Source of the DNA: JAJFHI01 sp050633705
GTDB lineage: Bacteria; Pseudomonadota; Alphaproteobacteria; Rhizobiales; Hyphomicrobiaceae
Direction: 5' to 3'
Assembly: GCA_050633705.1 (NCBI GenBank)
Contig: JBOEGZ010000006.1
Coordinates: 186,001-250,000, forward strand
Length of the DNA stretch: 64,000 bases
Made by a program: the position numbers and the translations under genes. This document shows positions 9,161 through 17,984 of this stretch, one piece after another; position 1 is the first letter of the stretch, and every line of letters starts with the position of its first letter. The notes below the pieces were generated by a model. The model did not search any database and was not told the DNA's origin. It saw only the letters and a list, made by a program, of their open reading frames with translations.

Positions 9161-10675
9161 CTAAAACCCATGGGCATCCTGAGAGGAGAGATCATCATCT
9201 TGCCCCTTTTGCATTTCAATTCCATCCATACTCGGCGCTCGACCACCAGGTCGTCCGTCGAGTGGGAACACTTTGGCAGGGTTCAGACACCAATTCGGAT
9301 CAAGCGCGCTCTTGATGCGCATCTGCTGGGCCAAATCAGCTTCACTAAATTGTTCGCGCATTAAATCCCGCTTCTCAATGCCGACACCATGTTCGCCTGT
9401 TAAACATCCGCCGACGGCAACGCACAACCGAAGAATTTCCTCGCCGGCTAATTCCGCCCTTGCTGCACTTTCTGGATCATTTGCGTCATACATAACCAAC
9501 GGATGCAGATTGCCATCACCGGCATGGAAAATATTTGCAACACGCAAGTCGTAACCCGCACAAATCTCAGAAATTTTGAGGAGCACCTCTGGCATACGAG
9601 ACAATGGAATTGTGCCGTCCATGCAATAGTAATCTGCGATACGGCCAATAGCACCAAATGCAGATTTGCGACCTTTCCATATCCGCGCGCTTTGGGCTTC
9701 ACTACTTGAAACAACAACCGTTGTTGGATGGTGAGCCTCTGCAATGGCGCTGATCCGTTGCAGCGCGACATCAATTTCCTCGCCTGAACCTTCAACTTCA
9801 ATGATCAACAAAGCTTCGCAATCCATCGGATAACCAGCTTTAGCAAAGCTTTCACAGACTTCGATCGCAGGCTTATCCATAAATTCAATTGCAACTGGAA
9901 TGATGCCCGCCGCGATGATTGCTGAGACGCAATCTCCAGCCACATCACTGGAAGAAAACCCGATCAAAATCGGCCGCGCACCTTCAGCTATTTTCAAGAT
10001 GCGCACTGTTGCCTCGGTAATGATCCCAAGCTGACCTTCTGAGCCGATCATAAGACCCATTAAATCGTAAGCTTCAGAATCAAGATGAGACCCACCCAGC
10101 TCGACGATATCGCCATTCATCAAAACGACTTGAAGTCCTAAAATATTATTCGTTGTAACGCCGTATTTTAAACAATGCGCACCACCGGAATTCATCGCCA
10201 GATTACCAGCAAGTGTACACGCCAACTGGCTCGATGGATCAGGAGCATAGAAAAATCCCGCCTTCGAAACTGCATTCGAAATGCCCAGATTCGTAACTCC
10301 GGTTTGGACACGGACCGCGCGATCTTCGTAGTTGATGTCCAGCACTTGGTTCATTTTTGAGACCCCAAGTACGACGGCATCCTCGGCAGGTAACGCGCCA
10401 CCGCACAGTGATGTTCCAGCTCCCCGCGCGACGACTTTGATCTTTTGGCGATCGCAATATTTGAGAATACGCGAAACCTCTTCGGTGGTTTCTGGCAAAA
10501 CCACCGCCAAAGGCATCCGACGGTATGCCGTCAAAGCATCGGTTTCAAAAGCGCGGCGACCATCTTCATCTGCAATGACGCGAGAAGCTCCAATCAGACT
10601 TTCAAGCTCTGAGACGATGGCCGATCGCATTGCGATGATGCCAACATCAGGTTCAGGCAAGGCGATGTGCGACAT
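9161..10675 (-). CDS. glcD: Glycolate oxidase FAD-linked subunit GlcD
   Basis: This is the catalytic flavoprotein that oxidises glycolate to glyoxylate. The 504-residue product has the PCMH-type FAD domain (PETTEEVSRILKYCDR, RGAGTSLCGGALP, MNSGGAHCLKYG) and a C-terminal FAD-oxidase cap with the NIFHAGDGNLHPLV and GCLTGEHGVGIEKR signatures. GAGG lies about ten bases before the ATG. It is first in glcDEF, and its promoter must lie in the 285-base region shared with the divergent LysR gene, which holds two inverted repeats. Confidence 0.95.
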   Translation of the reverse strand: MSHIALPEPDVGIIAMRSAIVSELESLIGASRVIADEDGRRAFETDALTAYRRMPLAVVLPETTEEVSRILKYCDRQKIKVVARGAGTSLCGGALPAEDAVVLGVSKMNQVLDINYEDRAVRVQTGVTNLGISNAVSKAGFFYAPDPSSQLACTLAGNLAMNSGGAHCLKYGVTTNNILGLQVVLMNGDIVELGGSHLDSEAYDLMGLMIGSEGQLGIITEATVRILKIAEGARPILIGFSSSDVAGDCVSAIIAAGIIPVAIEFMDKPAIEVCESFAKAGYPMDCEALLIIEVEGSGEEIDVALQRISAIAEAHHPTTVVVSSSEAQSARIWKGRKSAFGAIGRIADYYCMDGTIPLSRMPEVLLKISEICAGYDLRVANIFHAGDGNLHPLVMYDANDPESAARAELAGEEILRLCVAVGGCLTGEHGVGIEKRDLMREQFSEADLAQQMRIKSALDPNWCLNPAKVFPLDGRPGGRAPSMDGIEMQKGQDDDLSSQDAHGF

Positions 10676-10694
10676 AAACAGAAGCCTCTTTTCA

Positions 10695-10765
10695 TTTTGT
10701 CAAAAACAATAATCAGCCCACATATCACCTTATGCGACCGGTCCCGTTTGTCGAAATTTGACAAA
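10695..10765. promoter_or_regulatory. Two TTTGTC/GACAAA-type inverted repeats between glcD and LysR gene
   Basis: Two related palindromes occupy the divergent control region. TTTTGTCAAAA (10695-10705) is a perfect inverted repeat around one base. TTTGTC-N7-GACAAA (10747-10765) contains T-N11-A spacing, the usual LysR-type operator format. Binding by the adjacent LysR-type protein is an inference from position and symmetry. No promoter hexamers could be fixed with confidence. Confidence 0.45.
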
Positions 10766-10960
10766 GAAGGGCTAGTTGACCAGGGGGAAAACAGCACCAA
10801 CTCACTGAAAACGCGCGATACTTCGCTCACTTCAGTTTCCTAGAATATGTGTTTTTCCATCTCTAATCTTTGGAGGCACACTTACAACATGCTATTGGGT
10901 TATTCCATAAGGAAGAAGGTTTTTACGCGAAATGGAAGCAATGGAACGGAGCGTACGACT

Positions 10961-11908
10961 GTGACTGCCATTAGTGATCTTGATATTTTCGCACGTGTCG
11001 CCCGTACCGGCAACATGTCAGCCGCTGGCCGAGAAATGGGTCTATCGCCAGCAGTTGTCTCAAAGCGCATCAGTCTGTTGGAAGATCGCCTGGGTGCGCG
11101 CCTTTTTCAACGCACAACCCGCCAGTTGACCCTGACGGAAACTGGTGAGGGCTACTTCAAACGCGTTGTCGATATTCTCAGCCTTGTCGAAGAAGCTGAG
11201 GATTTCGTCAGTCGTCGCAACACCTCCCCACGCGGGCAACTTAAGGTCACTGCGCCAACGTCATTCAGTCGTTTGCACATCGCACCTTATCTCCCGGAAT
11301 TTCTCGAGACTTACCCAGATATCGATCTCGATTTTCAATTGACCGACAACCTAACCGACATCATTCGAGACGGCTTCGACCTTGCCATCAGAATTGCCGA
11401 ATTACAGGATTCCTCGTTAGTGGCACGCAAGCTCGCGCCCGATGAACGTGTGCTTTGTGCCGCGCCCTCCTATCTAAAACGAGAAGGCCGCCCCAAAACG
11501 TTGGAAGACCTGGAACATCACAATTGCCTATCGGCCGGTGCACAAGACGTTTGGCAACTCGAAGGACCAAACGGATCGGAATCGTTTCGTGCCAAAGGCA
11601 ATATCGATTCCAATTCAGCAGAATTTATTCGCCAAGCTTTGGTTTCTGGACTGGGAATTGGTTTTCGCCCGACTTGGGATATCTCAGAAAAACTTGCCAG
11701 CGGTGAACTCGAAGTCATCCTGCCGGAGTACCGCAGCTCACCGAACATTGCCATCTATGCCGTCTACCCATGTCGCGAGTTCATGCCAAATAAGGTCAAC
11801 GTTTTTATTGAATTCTTAGCAACGCGGTATGGGTCTCAACCATACTGGAACAAAGGCTTGAACATTGGAGACAAACAACAACCAAATCTGGTCAAAAAAA
11901 CCGCCTAG
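10961..11908 (+). CDS. LysR-family transcriptional regulator (divergent from glcDEF)
   Basis: This is a DNA-binding regulator of about 315 residues. An N-terminal winged HTH (SDLDIFARVARTGNMSAAG, ending in RLFQRTTRQLTLTETG) precedes a periplasmic-binding-protein-like effector domain (RGQLKVTAPTSFSRLHIAPYL onward). I chose the GTG behind GGAACGGAG, since homologues begin two or three residues before the SDLDIF segment. An ATG at 10889 with GGAGG upstream is an alternative giving a longer basic tail. The divergent layout and palindromes suggest it controls glycolate oxidation; E. coli uses a GntR-type protein (GlcC) for that. The effector is unknown. Confidence 0.85.
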   Translation: MTAISDLDIFARVARTGNMSAAGREMGLSPAVVSKRISLLEDRLGARLFQRTTRQLTLTETGEGYFKRVVDILSLVEEAEDFVSRRNTSPRGQLKVTAPTSFSRLHIAPYLPEFLETYPDIDLDFQLTDNLTDIIRDGFDLAIRIAELQDSSLVARKLAPDERVLCAAPSYLKREGRPKTLEDLEHHNCLSAGAQDVWQLEGPNGSESFRAKGNIDSNSAEFIRQALVSGLGIGFRPTWDISEKLASGELEVILPEYRSSPNIAIYAVYPCREFMPNKVNVFIEFLATRYGSQPYWNKGLNIGDKQQPNLVKKTA

Positions 11909-12357
11909 CTTTAGCCATTGTCAGATACCGAAATATTGATCAAAGTTTCATGGTTGCTGCGAAAAAAATCTCTTACTGTCCACCAAACGGCAACCCAACA
12001 ACCGGGGACCAGTCGTAAACGAAGGAGTTTGCACCCCATTATGCCAAACCCCAATGCGATTGGCACAAGTCACAACCGGTTACACCACCGCAGATTGGCG
12101 CTTCGGGGTAAGCGCGATCTGCGGTTAGGAAGAGGCGCGTGGCGTGAACACGCCCTCTTCCGTCATTATTCAATAAACGCAATGGTAAGTAGCAGTAGAA
12201 AAATGGTGATTGCGACGCGTTAACGCCAGCTCCAAACAGGTTCCAATACTTTCAAATTGGTTCGTGCAAATGCAAATTCGATAACCTAAGTTGTCATTTA
12301 GATTTTTGTTGTCACTGCCAACATCAACAAAGACCAGAAAAAAGCAGGAAACCCCCA
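11909..12357. other. Gene-free intergenic region with three tandem stem-loops
   Basis: No credible reading frame occupies these 449 bases between the LysR gene and the cytochrome gene. The middle holds three consecutive stem-loops, listed separately as a possible structured RNA. The last ~50 bases contain the AGGA ribosome site of the cytochrome gene. No clear T-tract terminator for the LysR gene was found, although the last hairpin may serve that purpose. Confidence 0.5.
12042..12161 (+). ncRNA. Candidate structured RNA: three adjacent hairpins
   Basis: Three hairpins follow each other. TGCCAA/TTGGCA (12042-12065) has a 12-base loop. ACCGCAGAT/ATCTGCGGT (12087-12125) is a perfect 9-bp stem with an inner GCGCTT/AAGCGC stem. 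GGAAGAG/CTCTTCC (12128-12161) has an inner GCGT/ACGC stem. The order could be that of a small RNA ending in a terminator-like hairpin, or of tandem terminators. It matches no RNA family I recognise: no SRP core and no tmRNA tag. The strand is a guess from gene direction. Confidence 0.3.
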
Positions 12358-12807
12358 ATGCGCCGTTTTGTTTTATTGTGTCTGTCACTTATGGCTTGTG
12401 CCGTCGCAACGACAAGCGAAACGTTAGCTCAGACAATAAAACCAGAACCCAAATTCATCGCAGACGCCAAAAGAGGCGAACAGCTTTTTAAACAATGCCA
12501 AGCCTGCCACACCACCAAACATGGCCCGACCACAAAAGTTGGACCATCTCTAGCAGGCGTCATCAAGCGGCGCGCAGGTCAGTTGCACCATTTTGATTAT
12601 TCAAATGCCATGAAGCGAGCCGGTAAACGTGGGCTTGTTTGGACACCTAAAAAGCTTGATGCTTACCTCAAAGCCCCAACCGACTACATGCCTGATAACA
12701 AGATGGCATTTCTGGGTGTTAAAAGTGCATCGCAGCGCCGCGACCTCATCGCCTACCTAGAAGTTATTTCAGCTCCTCCGCTACCTGTTCGCAAGCCCCA
12801 GCAATAA
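12358..12807 (+). CDS. Exported class I c-type cytochrome
   Basis: This 149-residue periplasmic cytochrome c resembles the cytochrome c2/c550 group and would shuttle electrons in respiration. A signal peptide (cleavage after about residue 24, at TLAQ) precedes the haem motif CQACH at 47-51. A methionine near 116 in MPDNKMAFLG is the likely sixth haem ligand, and LIAYLE is the usual C-terminal helix. AGGAAA lies nine bases before the ATG. It stands alone, with a bidirectional terminator downstream. Confidence 0.9.
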   Translation: MRRFVLLCLSLMACAVATTSETLAQTIKPEPKFIADAKRGEQLFKQCQACHTTKHGPTTKVGPSLAGVIKRRAGQLHHFDYSNAMKRAGKRGLVWTPKKLDAYLKAPTDYMPDNKMAFLGVKSASQRRDLIAYLEVISAPPLPVRKPQQ

Positions 12808-12871
12808 TTGGTCTCAAACTTGTGCGTCGATCAGATCGTGCGTTGATGCTTTGAACGATTAAGACACAAAA

Positions 12872-12902
12872 AACGCGGACCATTGATAATCGGGCCCGCG
12901 TT
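12872..12902. terminator. Bidirectional terminator between convergent genes
   Basis: The arms AACGCGG and CCGCGTT pair across a loop with a further partial CC/GG pairing. An A-tract precedes the left arm and TTGTCTT follows the right arm. The hairpin lies between the 3' ends of the cytochrome gene (plus strand) and the small Cys-rich gene (minus strand), so it can serve both. Confidence 0.6.
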
Positions 12903-12936
12903 GTCTTCGTATGGTTTCGCGATATGATCTCAGAAA

Positions 12937-13149
12937 TTAACGGCGAAGACAGCGTTGCAAACACTGTTGAAGTTTTGCGTCACAACTTGAACTGCCTTTG
13001 GTCCGGATCCGGCACTGATTGTGCTGGCCCCGACATTTCGAAGCACATTGGTTTGCCTGCACGTCGGATACATATCCATGCATTGCTACGACGCCTGGCG
13101 ATAAAACGATAGCAACCAGAATTCCTCGAATGAACCCTCTTGTTGTCAC
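12937..13149 (-). CDS. Small exported protein with symmetric six-cysteine pattern
   Basis: I do not recognise the family. The 70-residue product starts at a GTG with AGGAGAA eight bases upstream. A signal-peptide-like stretch (GILVAIVLSPGVVA) leads to a mature part of about 45 residues. Its six cysteines are spaced C-x3-C-x6-C-x9-C-x6-C-x3-C, a mirror-symmetric pattern that fits a two-helix hairpin clamped by three disulfides. The mature part is basic and rich in Gln/Arg. Its own ribosome site and terminator support a real gene. Oxidising export to the periplasm is inferred. A longer in-frame version starting at 13311 lacks these supports. Confidence 0.6.
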   Translation of the reverse strand: MTTRGFIRGILVAIVLSPGVVAMHGYVSDVQANQCASKCRGQHNQCRIRTKGSSSCDAKLQQCLQRCLRR

Positions 13150-13418
13150 GATAGTTCTCCTAAACCCCAAAACTCCTCCGAGGTCGCACATCGCATAGCG
13201 CAAACTGCACACAATGCGCCTTAGGCACCCGACCATGCCGGGGAACCTACAATTTTCACCTCTATCCACCGACCAAAATAGAGGCAGGCGGATGAACGTT
13301 TCCTGAACCAACTAAGGCTGGCAGCAAAAAGACCCATTATGGACCCCCGCGACAGCGCTTCTGACGGGACTTTTTAAGATATCGCCAAATTCTCTAAGTT
13401 ACGAAAATTTCGGGGTTT

Positions 13419-14801
13419 TTAGTAAGCCCATTCGTCATAAACTCGCGAGATGTCACCGTCCCAACTGGTTTTGTAAAGAGACAGGAGGCGATCTGCCATA
13501 GTTTCTCCGTGTCCGACAATTTGAAACAGCGGACGCAAATAGGCAGATTCGTCTTCTCCAACAGAATCGAAATTGCCCCGTCGCTTCAATCCCGCTCGCG
13601 ACAAATCGAGAACTTGAGCTGCGAGATCCAAAACCGAGCCCTCTCGAAACGGTGCTGACAATGCCTCCTTAGGCGTCACAAGTCGCAACTGGAGACGGTC
13701 GGCTTCTGTCCAATCCGACACAAGGTCAAGACACGCCTGCAATGATGTTTTGTCATAAAGAATTCCAGCCCAGAAAGCGGTCAACGCGCAGATCATTTCC
13801 GGAGGACCACTGTCTGCACCGCGCATTTCCAAAAACTTCTTCAGGCGGATTTCCGGGAAGATTGTTGTCAGGTGGTCTGACCAATCATCAAGGGTTGGGT
13901 GCTGACCTTCAAAGCCATGCAATTTTCCGGCGATGAAATCACGAAATGATGCGCCGGCAACATCGACATAACGGCCATCGCGATAGACAAAATACATTGG
14001 CACATCCAGCGCGTATTCGACGTAAGCTTCATAGCCCATACCATCTTCGAATACGAACGGAAGCATCCCAGTGCGCGCCGGATCGGTGTCACGCCACACT
14101 TCACTGCGCATTGATTTAAAACCGTTCGGTTTTCCTTCGGTAAAAGGAGAAGAGGCAAACAGAGCTGTTGCGATTGGTTGTAAGGCAAGCGACACGCGCA
14201 TTTTATCAATAAGGTCTTGCTCACTGGCAAAGTCCAAATTCACTTGAATGGTTGCCGTGCGATACATCATATCGAGGCCGTGACTGCCGACCGTCGGCAT
14301 ATACTTTGTCATCACCTGATAGCGCTGCTTGGGCATCGTCGAAATCTGATTATGCTTCCAAGTTGGCGTAAACCCAAGGCCGAGAAAGCCAAGCCCCAGA
14401 TCATGAGCAACCCGTTTTGCTTCTTCAATATGGGTTCTGGTTTCTGCAAATGTTTCGTGCACGTTTTCTAGCGGTGCACCCGACAATTCAAATTGCCCAC
14501 CCGGCTCCAAGCTAATGTTATCTCCGGCCTCTCCCGCTGCTCGTTTCAGAGCAATAACGTTGCCATTCTCAATGATGGGTGCCCAGCCACAACACGACAT
14601 CAATTCGGTCATCAACTGACGAATACCTCGATCACCTTCGTAAGGGACCGGCAACTTGGTTTCTAAATCAAAGACGAATTTCTCGTGTTCTGTGCCAAGT
14701 CGCCATTCGCTTGCCGGTTTCTCGCCGTCTGCAATCCACTGCACGAGATCAGCGTTTGAGCGCACAACATCGCCCTGTGCCGTATCTTGACGCGTTGACA
14801 T
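13419..14801 (-). CDS. gshA: Glutamate-cysteine ligase (GCS2 family)
   Basis: This enzyme performs the first, rate-limiting step of glutathione synthesis, ATP-dependent coupling of glutamate and cysteine. At 460 residues it matches the plant/alphaproteobacterial type rather than the E. coli GshA. Recognisable segments are RLGTEHEKFVFD, SLEPGGQFELSGAPLENVHET, MPTVGSHGLDMMYRTATIQVNLD and the R-S-E-V-W-R-D-T-D-P-A-R-T-G stretch. I chose the ATG of MSTRQDTAQ, preceded by GAGG, over an in-frame upstream start with an atypical tail. The 270 bases between it and the small Cys-rich gene hold no other gene. Confidence 0.9.
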   Translation of the reverse strand: MSTRQDTAQGDVVRSNADLVQWIADGEKPASEWRLGTEHEKFVFDLETKLPVPYEGDRGIRQLMTELMSCCGWAPIIENGNVIALKRAAGEAGDNISLEPGGQFELSGAPLENVHETFAETRTHIEEAKRVAHDLGLGFLGLGFTPTWKHNQISTMPKQRYQVMTKYMPTVGSHGLDMMYRTATIQVNLDFASEQDLIDKMRVSLALQPIATALFASSPFTEGKPNGFKSMRSEVWRDTDPARTGMLPFVFEDGMGYEAYVEYALDVPMYFVYRDGRYVDVAGASFRDFIAGKLHGFEGQHPTLDDWSDHLTTIFPEIRLKKFLEMRGADSGPPEMICALTAFWAGILYDKTSLQACLDLVSDWTEADRLQLRLVTPKEALSAPFREGSVLDLAAQVLDLSRAGLKRRGNFDSVGEDESAYLRPLFQIVGHGETMADRLLSLYKTSWDGDISRVYDEWAY

Positions 14802-15134
14802 GGAGAAAGCCTCGAACAGTGACGAAGTAAACGAGAGCCGCAAATCACAGACCAGCGGCCAACGCCTTCAGAAGTTAACAGTGTTATTCTGCCTGTTATG
14901 GCTCCGGAACCCACCGCACACAAGCCCCAACAGACCTCTGATACAAGGTTCATGTCACCAAGGCAGAGAAAGTTTGACCGAATGCGATTTTAGTCGTGAT
15001 AGAAAAAGCAACTGGGTTGGTTATTGGCGCCGTTCACAACAGGTCGCCACCGACAAACCTTTTCGCGACAAACAAGTCAACTGAAACGCCAGTCCCTGGC
15101 TTCACAAAATTGTCAACTCTTGCAAACAAAAAAA

Positions 15135-15167
15135 CGCCGCCAAGGCCGATAGGAGGCTTTGGCGGCG
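15135..15167 (-). terminator. Rho-independent terminator of the carbamoyltransferase gene
   Basis: A 13-bp stem (left arm CGCCGCCAAGGCC, right arm GGCTTTGGCGGCG, one G-U pair) is followed on the minus strand by a run of eight T. It lies 27 bases beyond the carbamoyltransferase stop. The rest of the 393-base gap up to gshA contains no gene and no other clear signal. Confidence 0.88.
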
Positions 15168-15194
15168 GTCGTTTTCAGCCAAGTGCGGTTCAGC

Positions 15195-16961
15195 CTAAGC
15201 CGCAACCCTTGCACTTAACTCTGCAAATTCTTGCACCGCACGTTCCTCGGCAGCCTTTGTGCGTTGCTCGATGTAGTAATTGCCAAGAACCAAAACATCC
15301 ATATTTGTGCGCAAGTAGCACGAGATCGCTTCATCGGGACTAGAGACAACGGGCTCATGGCAGTTGAAGCTCGTATTGATGACCACTGGCACACCGGTTA
15401 GATCGCCGAACGCTTTAATCACATCATAGTAACGCTGATTGTCTTCGCGGCGCACGGTCTGAATACGCCCTGTGCCGTCGACATGGACGGCCGCTGGAAT
15501 AACATCGACTTTGTCGGAACGAACGCGAGGCGCCATTGTCATGAATGGATCAGGCTGTTGCGTCTCGAAGAAATCATCGGCACGGTCGAGCAAAACGGCC
15601 GGTGCAAAGGGGCGAAAAGCTTCGCGCTTTTTAATGCGGGCATTTATGACTTTTTTTATTTCAAGACTGCGCGGATCGGCCAGAATAGAACGGTTACCCA
15701 GCGCACGTGGTCCAACCTCATAGCGGTCCTGGAACCAACCGACGACCTTTTGATCGGCAATATCCTTGGCCACTCGGTTGAGCAGGTCTTTTTCTTCCAT
15801 ATGCTCATACTTCAACCCAGCGCGCGCCAGCGCCGTTTTGATTGCTGCATCGGAGTACTTGTGACCAAGGAATGGGTGATGCATTTGATACGTGCGTTCA
15901 CCACCAAGTGTATGATGATAATGATAGAGTGCACTACCAACTGGTGCTCCGGTATCGGATGCAACAGGTGGCACCCAAACGCGCTCAAAATCTGTTTCAT
16001 TTAAAACCCGCGCATTTGCAACACAGTTCAGCGCCACACCGCCTGTCATCACCAGGTTACGCGACTTGTGCTTCTTGGAAAGATCTCTTGCCATATGCAG
16101 AACTGCATCTTCCGTCACAGCCTGCAAAGCATAAGCCAGATCGCGATGGCGATCCTCTAAGGGTTCGCCCGGCATGCGCGGCGGACCAAAAGTATCGTAA
16201 AACTTTTGCTGAAACGGCTTTATGAGACCATGCGTGTTGTAGCCGATATAATCGGTATTGATACGAAAACGTCCATCATCCATCAAATGAATGAGATCTT
16301 TGAATTTTTCTCGATACGTCGGCGCACCACACGCAGCCAACGCCATGACAGTCCCTTCTTCAAATGGTTTGAAGCCAAGATATGTCGTTGTGCAGGTGTA
16401 AAGCATTCCAAGGCTATCAAAGAAGCCTGTCTGCCATTGTTGTCCAAGCTTATTGCCCGTGCCGGTGTAAGCACTCGTTGCAGAGCTATCGCCATATCCA
16501 TCCATGACGAGAACGCTTGCATCTTCAAACGGCGAGGCAAAAAACACTGCCGCATGGGCATGGTGGTGTGGCACATGAACGATTGGCGGCAACTTGGTGA
16601 CACCCATCTTATAACGCAGATAAATTTGCAGCCTCAGCCAAATATTGACGATGGCGCTGTCTTGCGTTGAGTGGGCAGCTGGACGAAGAAGATTGAAGCT
16701 TTGCGGTGCATTGCCAAATACAGCCTGGCGGAACGTTCGCCGCAAAGTTACGATATCCCACGGCACGGTAATGACATCAATATCGCCGAAGTCAAATTCG
16801 CCGTCAGGACCGAATGCCATATCAAGCGAACGTCCGGGAAAGTCTTTGGTATGCTTTTGACGATTGAAGCGCTCTTCTTCAAACACGATTTTCGGAACGC
16901 CATCTTCGACGATTGCAATCCCTGTATCATGGGTCTTTGCAACTAGGCCTAAAATATTCAA
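15195..16961 (-). CDS. Carbamoyltransferase, NodU/CmcH/TobZ family
   Basis: Family members transfer a carbamoyl group from carbamoyl phosphate, via carbamoyl-adenylate, to a hydroxyl of a sugar or secondary metabolite. The 588-residue protein has an N-terminal Kae1-like domain (HHHAHAAVFFAS; VMDGYGDSS; TGGVALNCVANARVL) and a C-terminal carbamoyltransferase domain (EVGPRALGNRSILADPR; FRPFAPAVL; VVINTSFNCHEPVV). The start is a TTG with AGAGG upstream. No glycosyltransferase, nod or antibiotic gene lies nearby, so the acceptor is unknown. It is monocistronic, ending at a strong terminator. Confidence 0.87.
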   Translation of the reverse strand: MNILGLVAKTHDTGIAIVEDGVPKIVFEEERFNRQKHTKDFPGRSLDMAFGPDGEFDFGDIDVITVPWDIVTLRRTFRQAVFGNAPQSFNLLRPAAHSTQDSAIVNIWLRLQIYLRYKMGVTKLPPIVHVPHHHAHAAVFFASPFEDASVLVMDGYGDSSATSAYTGTGNKLGQQWQTGFFDSLGMLYTCTTTYLGFKPFEEGTVMALAACGAPTYREKFKDLIHLMDDGRFRINTDYIGYNTHGLIKPFQQKFYDTFGPPRMPGEPLEDRHRDLAYALQAVTEDAVLHMARDLSKKHKSRNLVMTGGVALNCVANARVLNETDFERVWVPPVASDTGAPVGSALYHYHHTLGGERTYQMHHPFLGHKYSDAAIKTALARAGLKYEHMEEKDLLNRVAKDIADQKVVGWFQDRYEVGPRALGNRSILADPRSLEIKKVINARIKKREAFRPFAPAVLLDRADDFFETQQPDPFMTMAPRVRSDKVDVIPAAVHVDGTGRIQTVRREDNQRYYDVIKAFGDLTGVPVVINTSFNCHEPVVSSPDEAISCYLRTNMDVLVLGNYYIEQRTKAAEERAVQEFAELSARVAA

Positions 16962-17098
16962 AACTCGTCATCCTCTGCTGAATGCGCGGTTATTGCCCAA
17001 GGGCGTAGTAAAGGGCAAGTCCCTGACAGTTCATCAGGGTTAATGAATAACCACGTTCAGTTGTATGTGGCTCCCCGACGCTTTAGATCACACCCTCT

Positions 17099-17863
17099 TC
17101 ATGGCGTTACTTGGGGCTTTTGGGCGCACCAATCCCCAACAGTGGCATTAACCAGGCTCAAGGCGGCAACAGCGGCCGTATCTGCCCGCATGATCCGTGG
17201 GCCAAGCGAAATTGCTGTTGTACACGGCATTGCCAGTAGCCGTTGTCTCTCGTCTTTATCAAAGCCACCTTCAGGACCGATAATCAAGCCGATCGGCCCC
17301 TTCTCGATAGCGCGAAGGGCTGAAATGGGATCGCAGACCTCGCCAGCTTCGTCGCAAAAAATCAGAGGGCGCTTTATATCCCAATCACCAAGCGCTTCAC
17401 CCAACTTGCGCGGCGTAGCCACTTCCGGCAAATGCAACACACCGCATTGCTCGGCAGCTTCGACGGCGTTGGCCTTCATACGTTCAATATTGACGCGATC
17501 AGCAACCGTTCGATGGGTAAACACGGGGCTTAAGCGGCGCACACCAAGCTCAACAGCCTTTTGAACCATATAGTCCAGCCGGGCCCGCTTTAACGGGGCA
17601 AATAGATAATCGATATCTGGGCCAGACTGTTGTGCGCGGACCTGGTCCTTGAGTTGCAGGGCCACTTCGCGTTTTTTTACCGTGGTGACAACCGCCCTCC
17701 ACTCGCCATTCATGCCATCAAACAGCAAAATTTCATCACCCGGTCTCATACGAAGGACATTGGAAATGTAATGCGATTGACCAGCATCCAGCGTGACCTG
17801 ATGGTCGGCTTGGAGTTGGGTTGTGACGTAAAGCCGCTGTGCACTGAAATCATGAACTGCCAT
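17099..17863 (-). CDS. rsmE: 16S rRNA m3U1498 methyltransferase RsmE
   Basis: This SPOUT-class enzyme methylates N3 of U1498 in 16S rRNA. The 254-residue product has the N-terminal PUA-like part (HYISNVLRMRPGDEILLFDG) and the knotted SAM-binding region (IGLIIGPEGGFDKDE and the late ISLGPRIMRADTAAVAAL), both diagnostic. It is divergent from ubiA across about 120 bases. The stop is followed by a short CCCTGA/TCAGGG hairpin near 17021-17039 without a T-run. Confidence 0.93.
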   Translation of the reverse strand: MAVHDFSAQRLYVTTQLQADHQVTLDAGQSHYISNVLRMRPGDEILLFDGMNGEWRAVVTTVKKREVALQLKDQVRAQQSGPDIDYLFAPLKRARLDYMVQKAVELGVRRLSPVFTHRTVADRVNIERMKANAVEAAEQCGVLHLPEVATPRKLGEALGDWDIKRPLIFCDEAGEVCDPISALRAIEKGPIGLIIGPEGGFDKDERQRLLAMPCTTAISLGPRIMRADTAAVAALSLVNATVGDWCAQKPQVTP

Positions 17864-17984
17864 GGCATACCGAATAGCGAAGCTCAGCTCTTGAGAAAAG
17901 CCTCAAGTCACGTAACCATGACATTGCGCTGAAATTACAGTTCAATTTTCCGGCCACGAATGACGGATCAGACAAAAACACGCC

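Noticed and set aside
17021..17039. CCCTGA/TCAGGG hairpin downstream of rsmE as a terminator
   Set aside because: Short stem and no following T-tract; mentioned under rsmE only.
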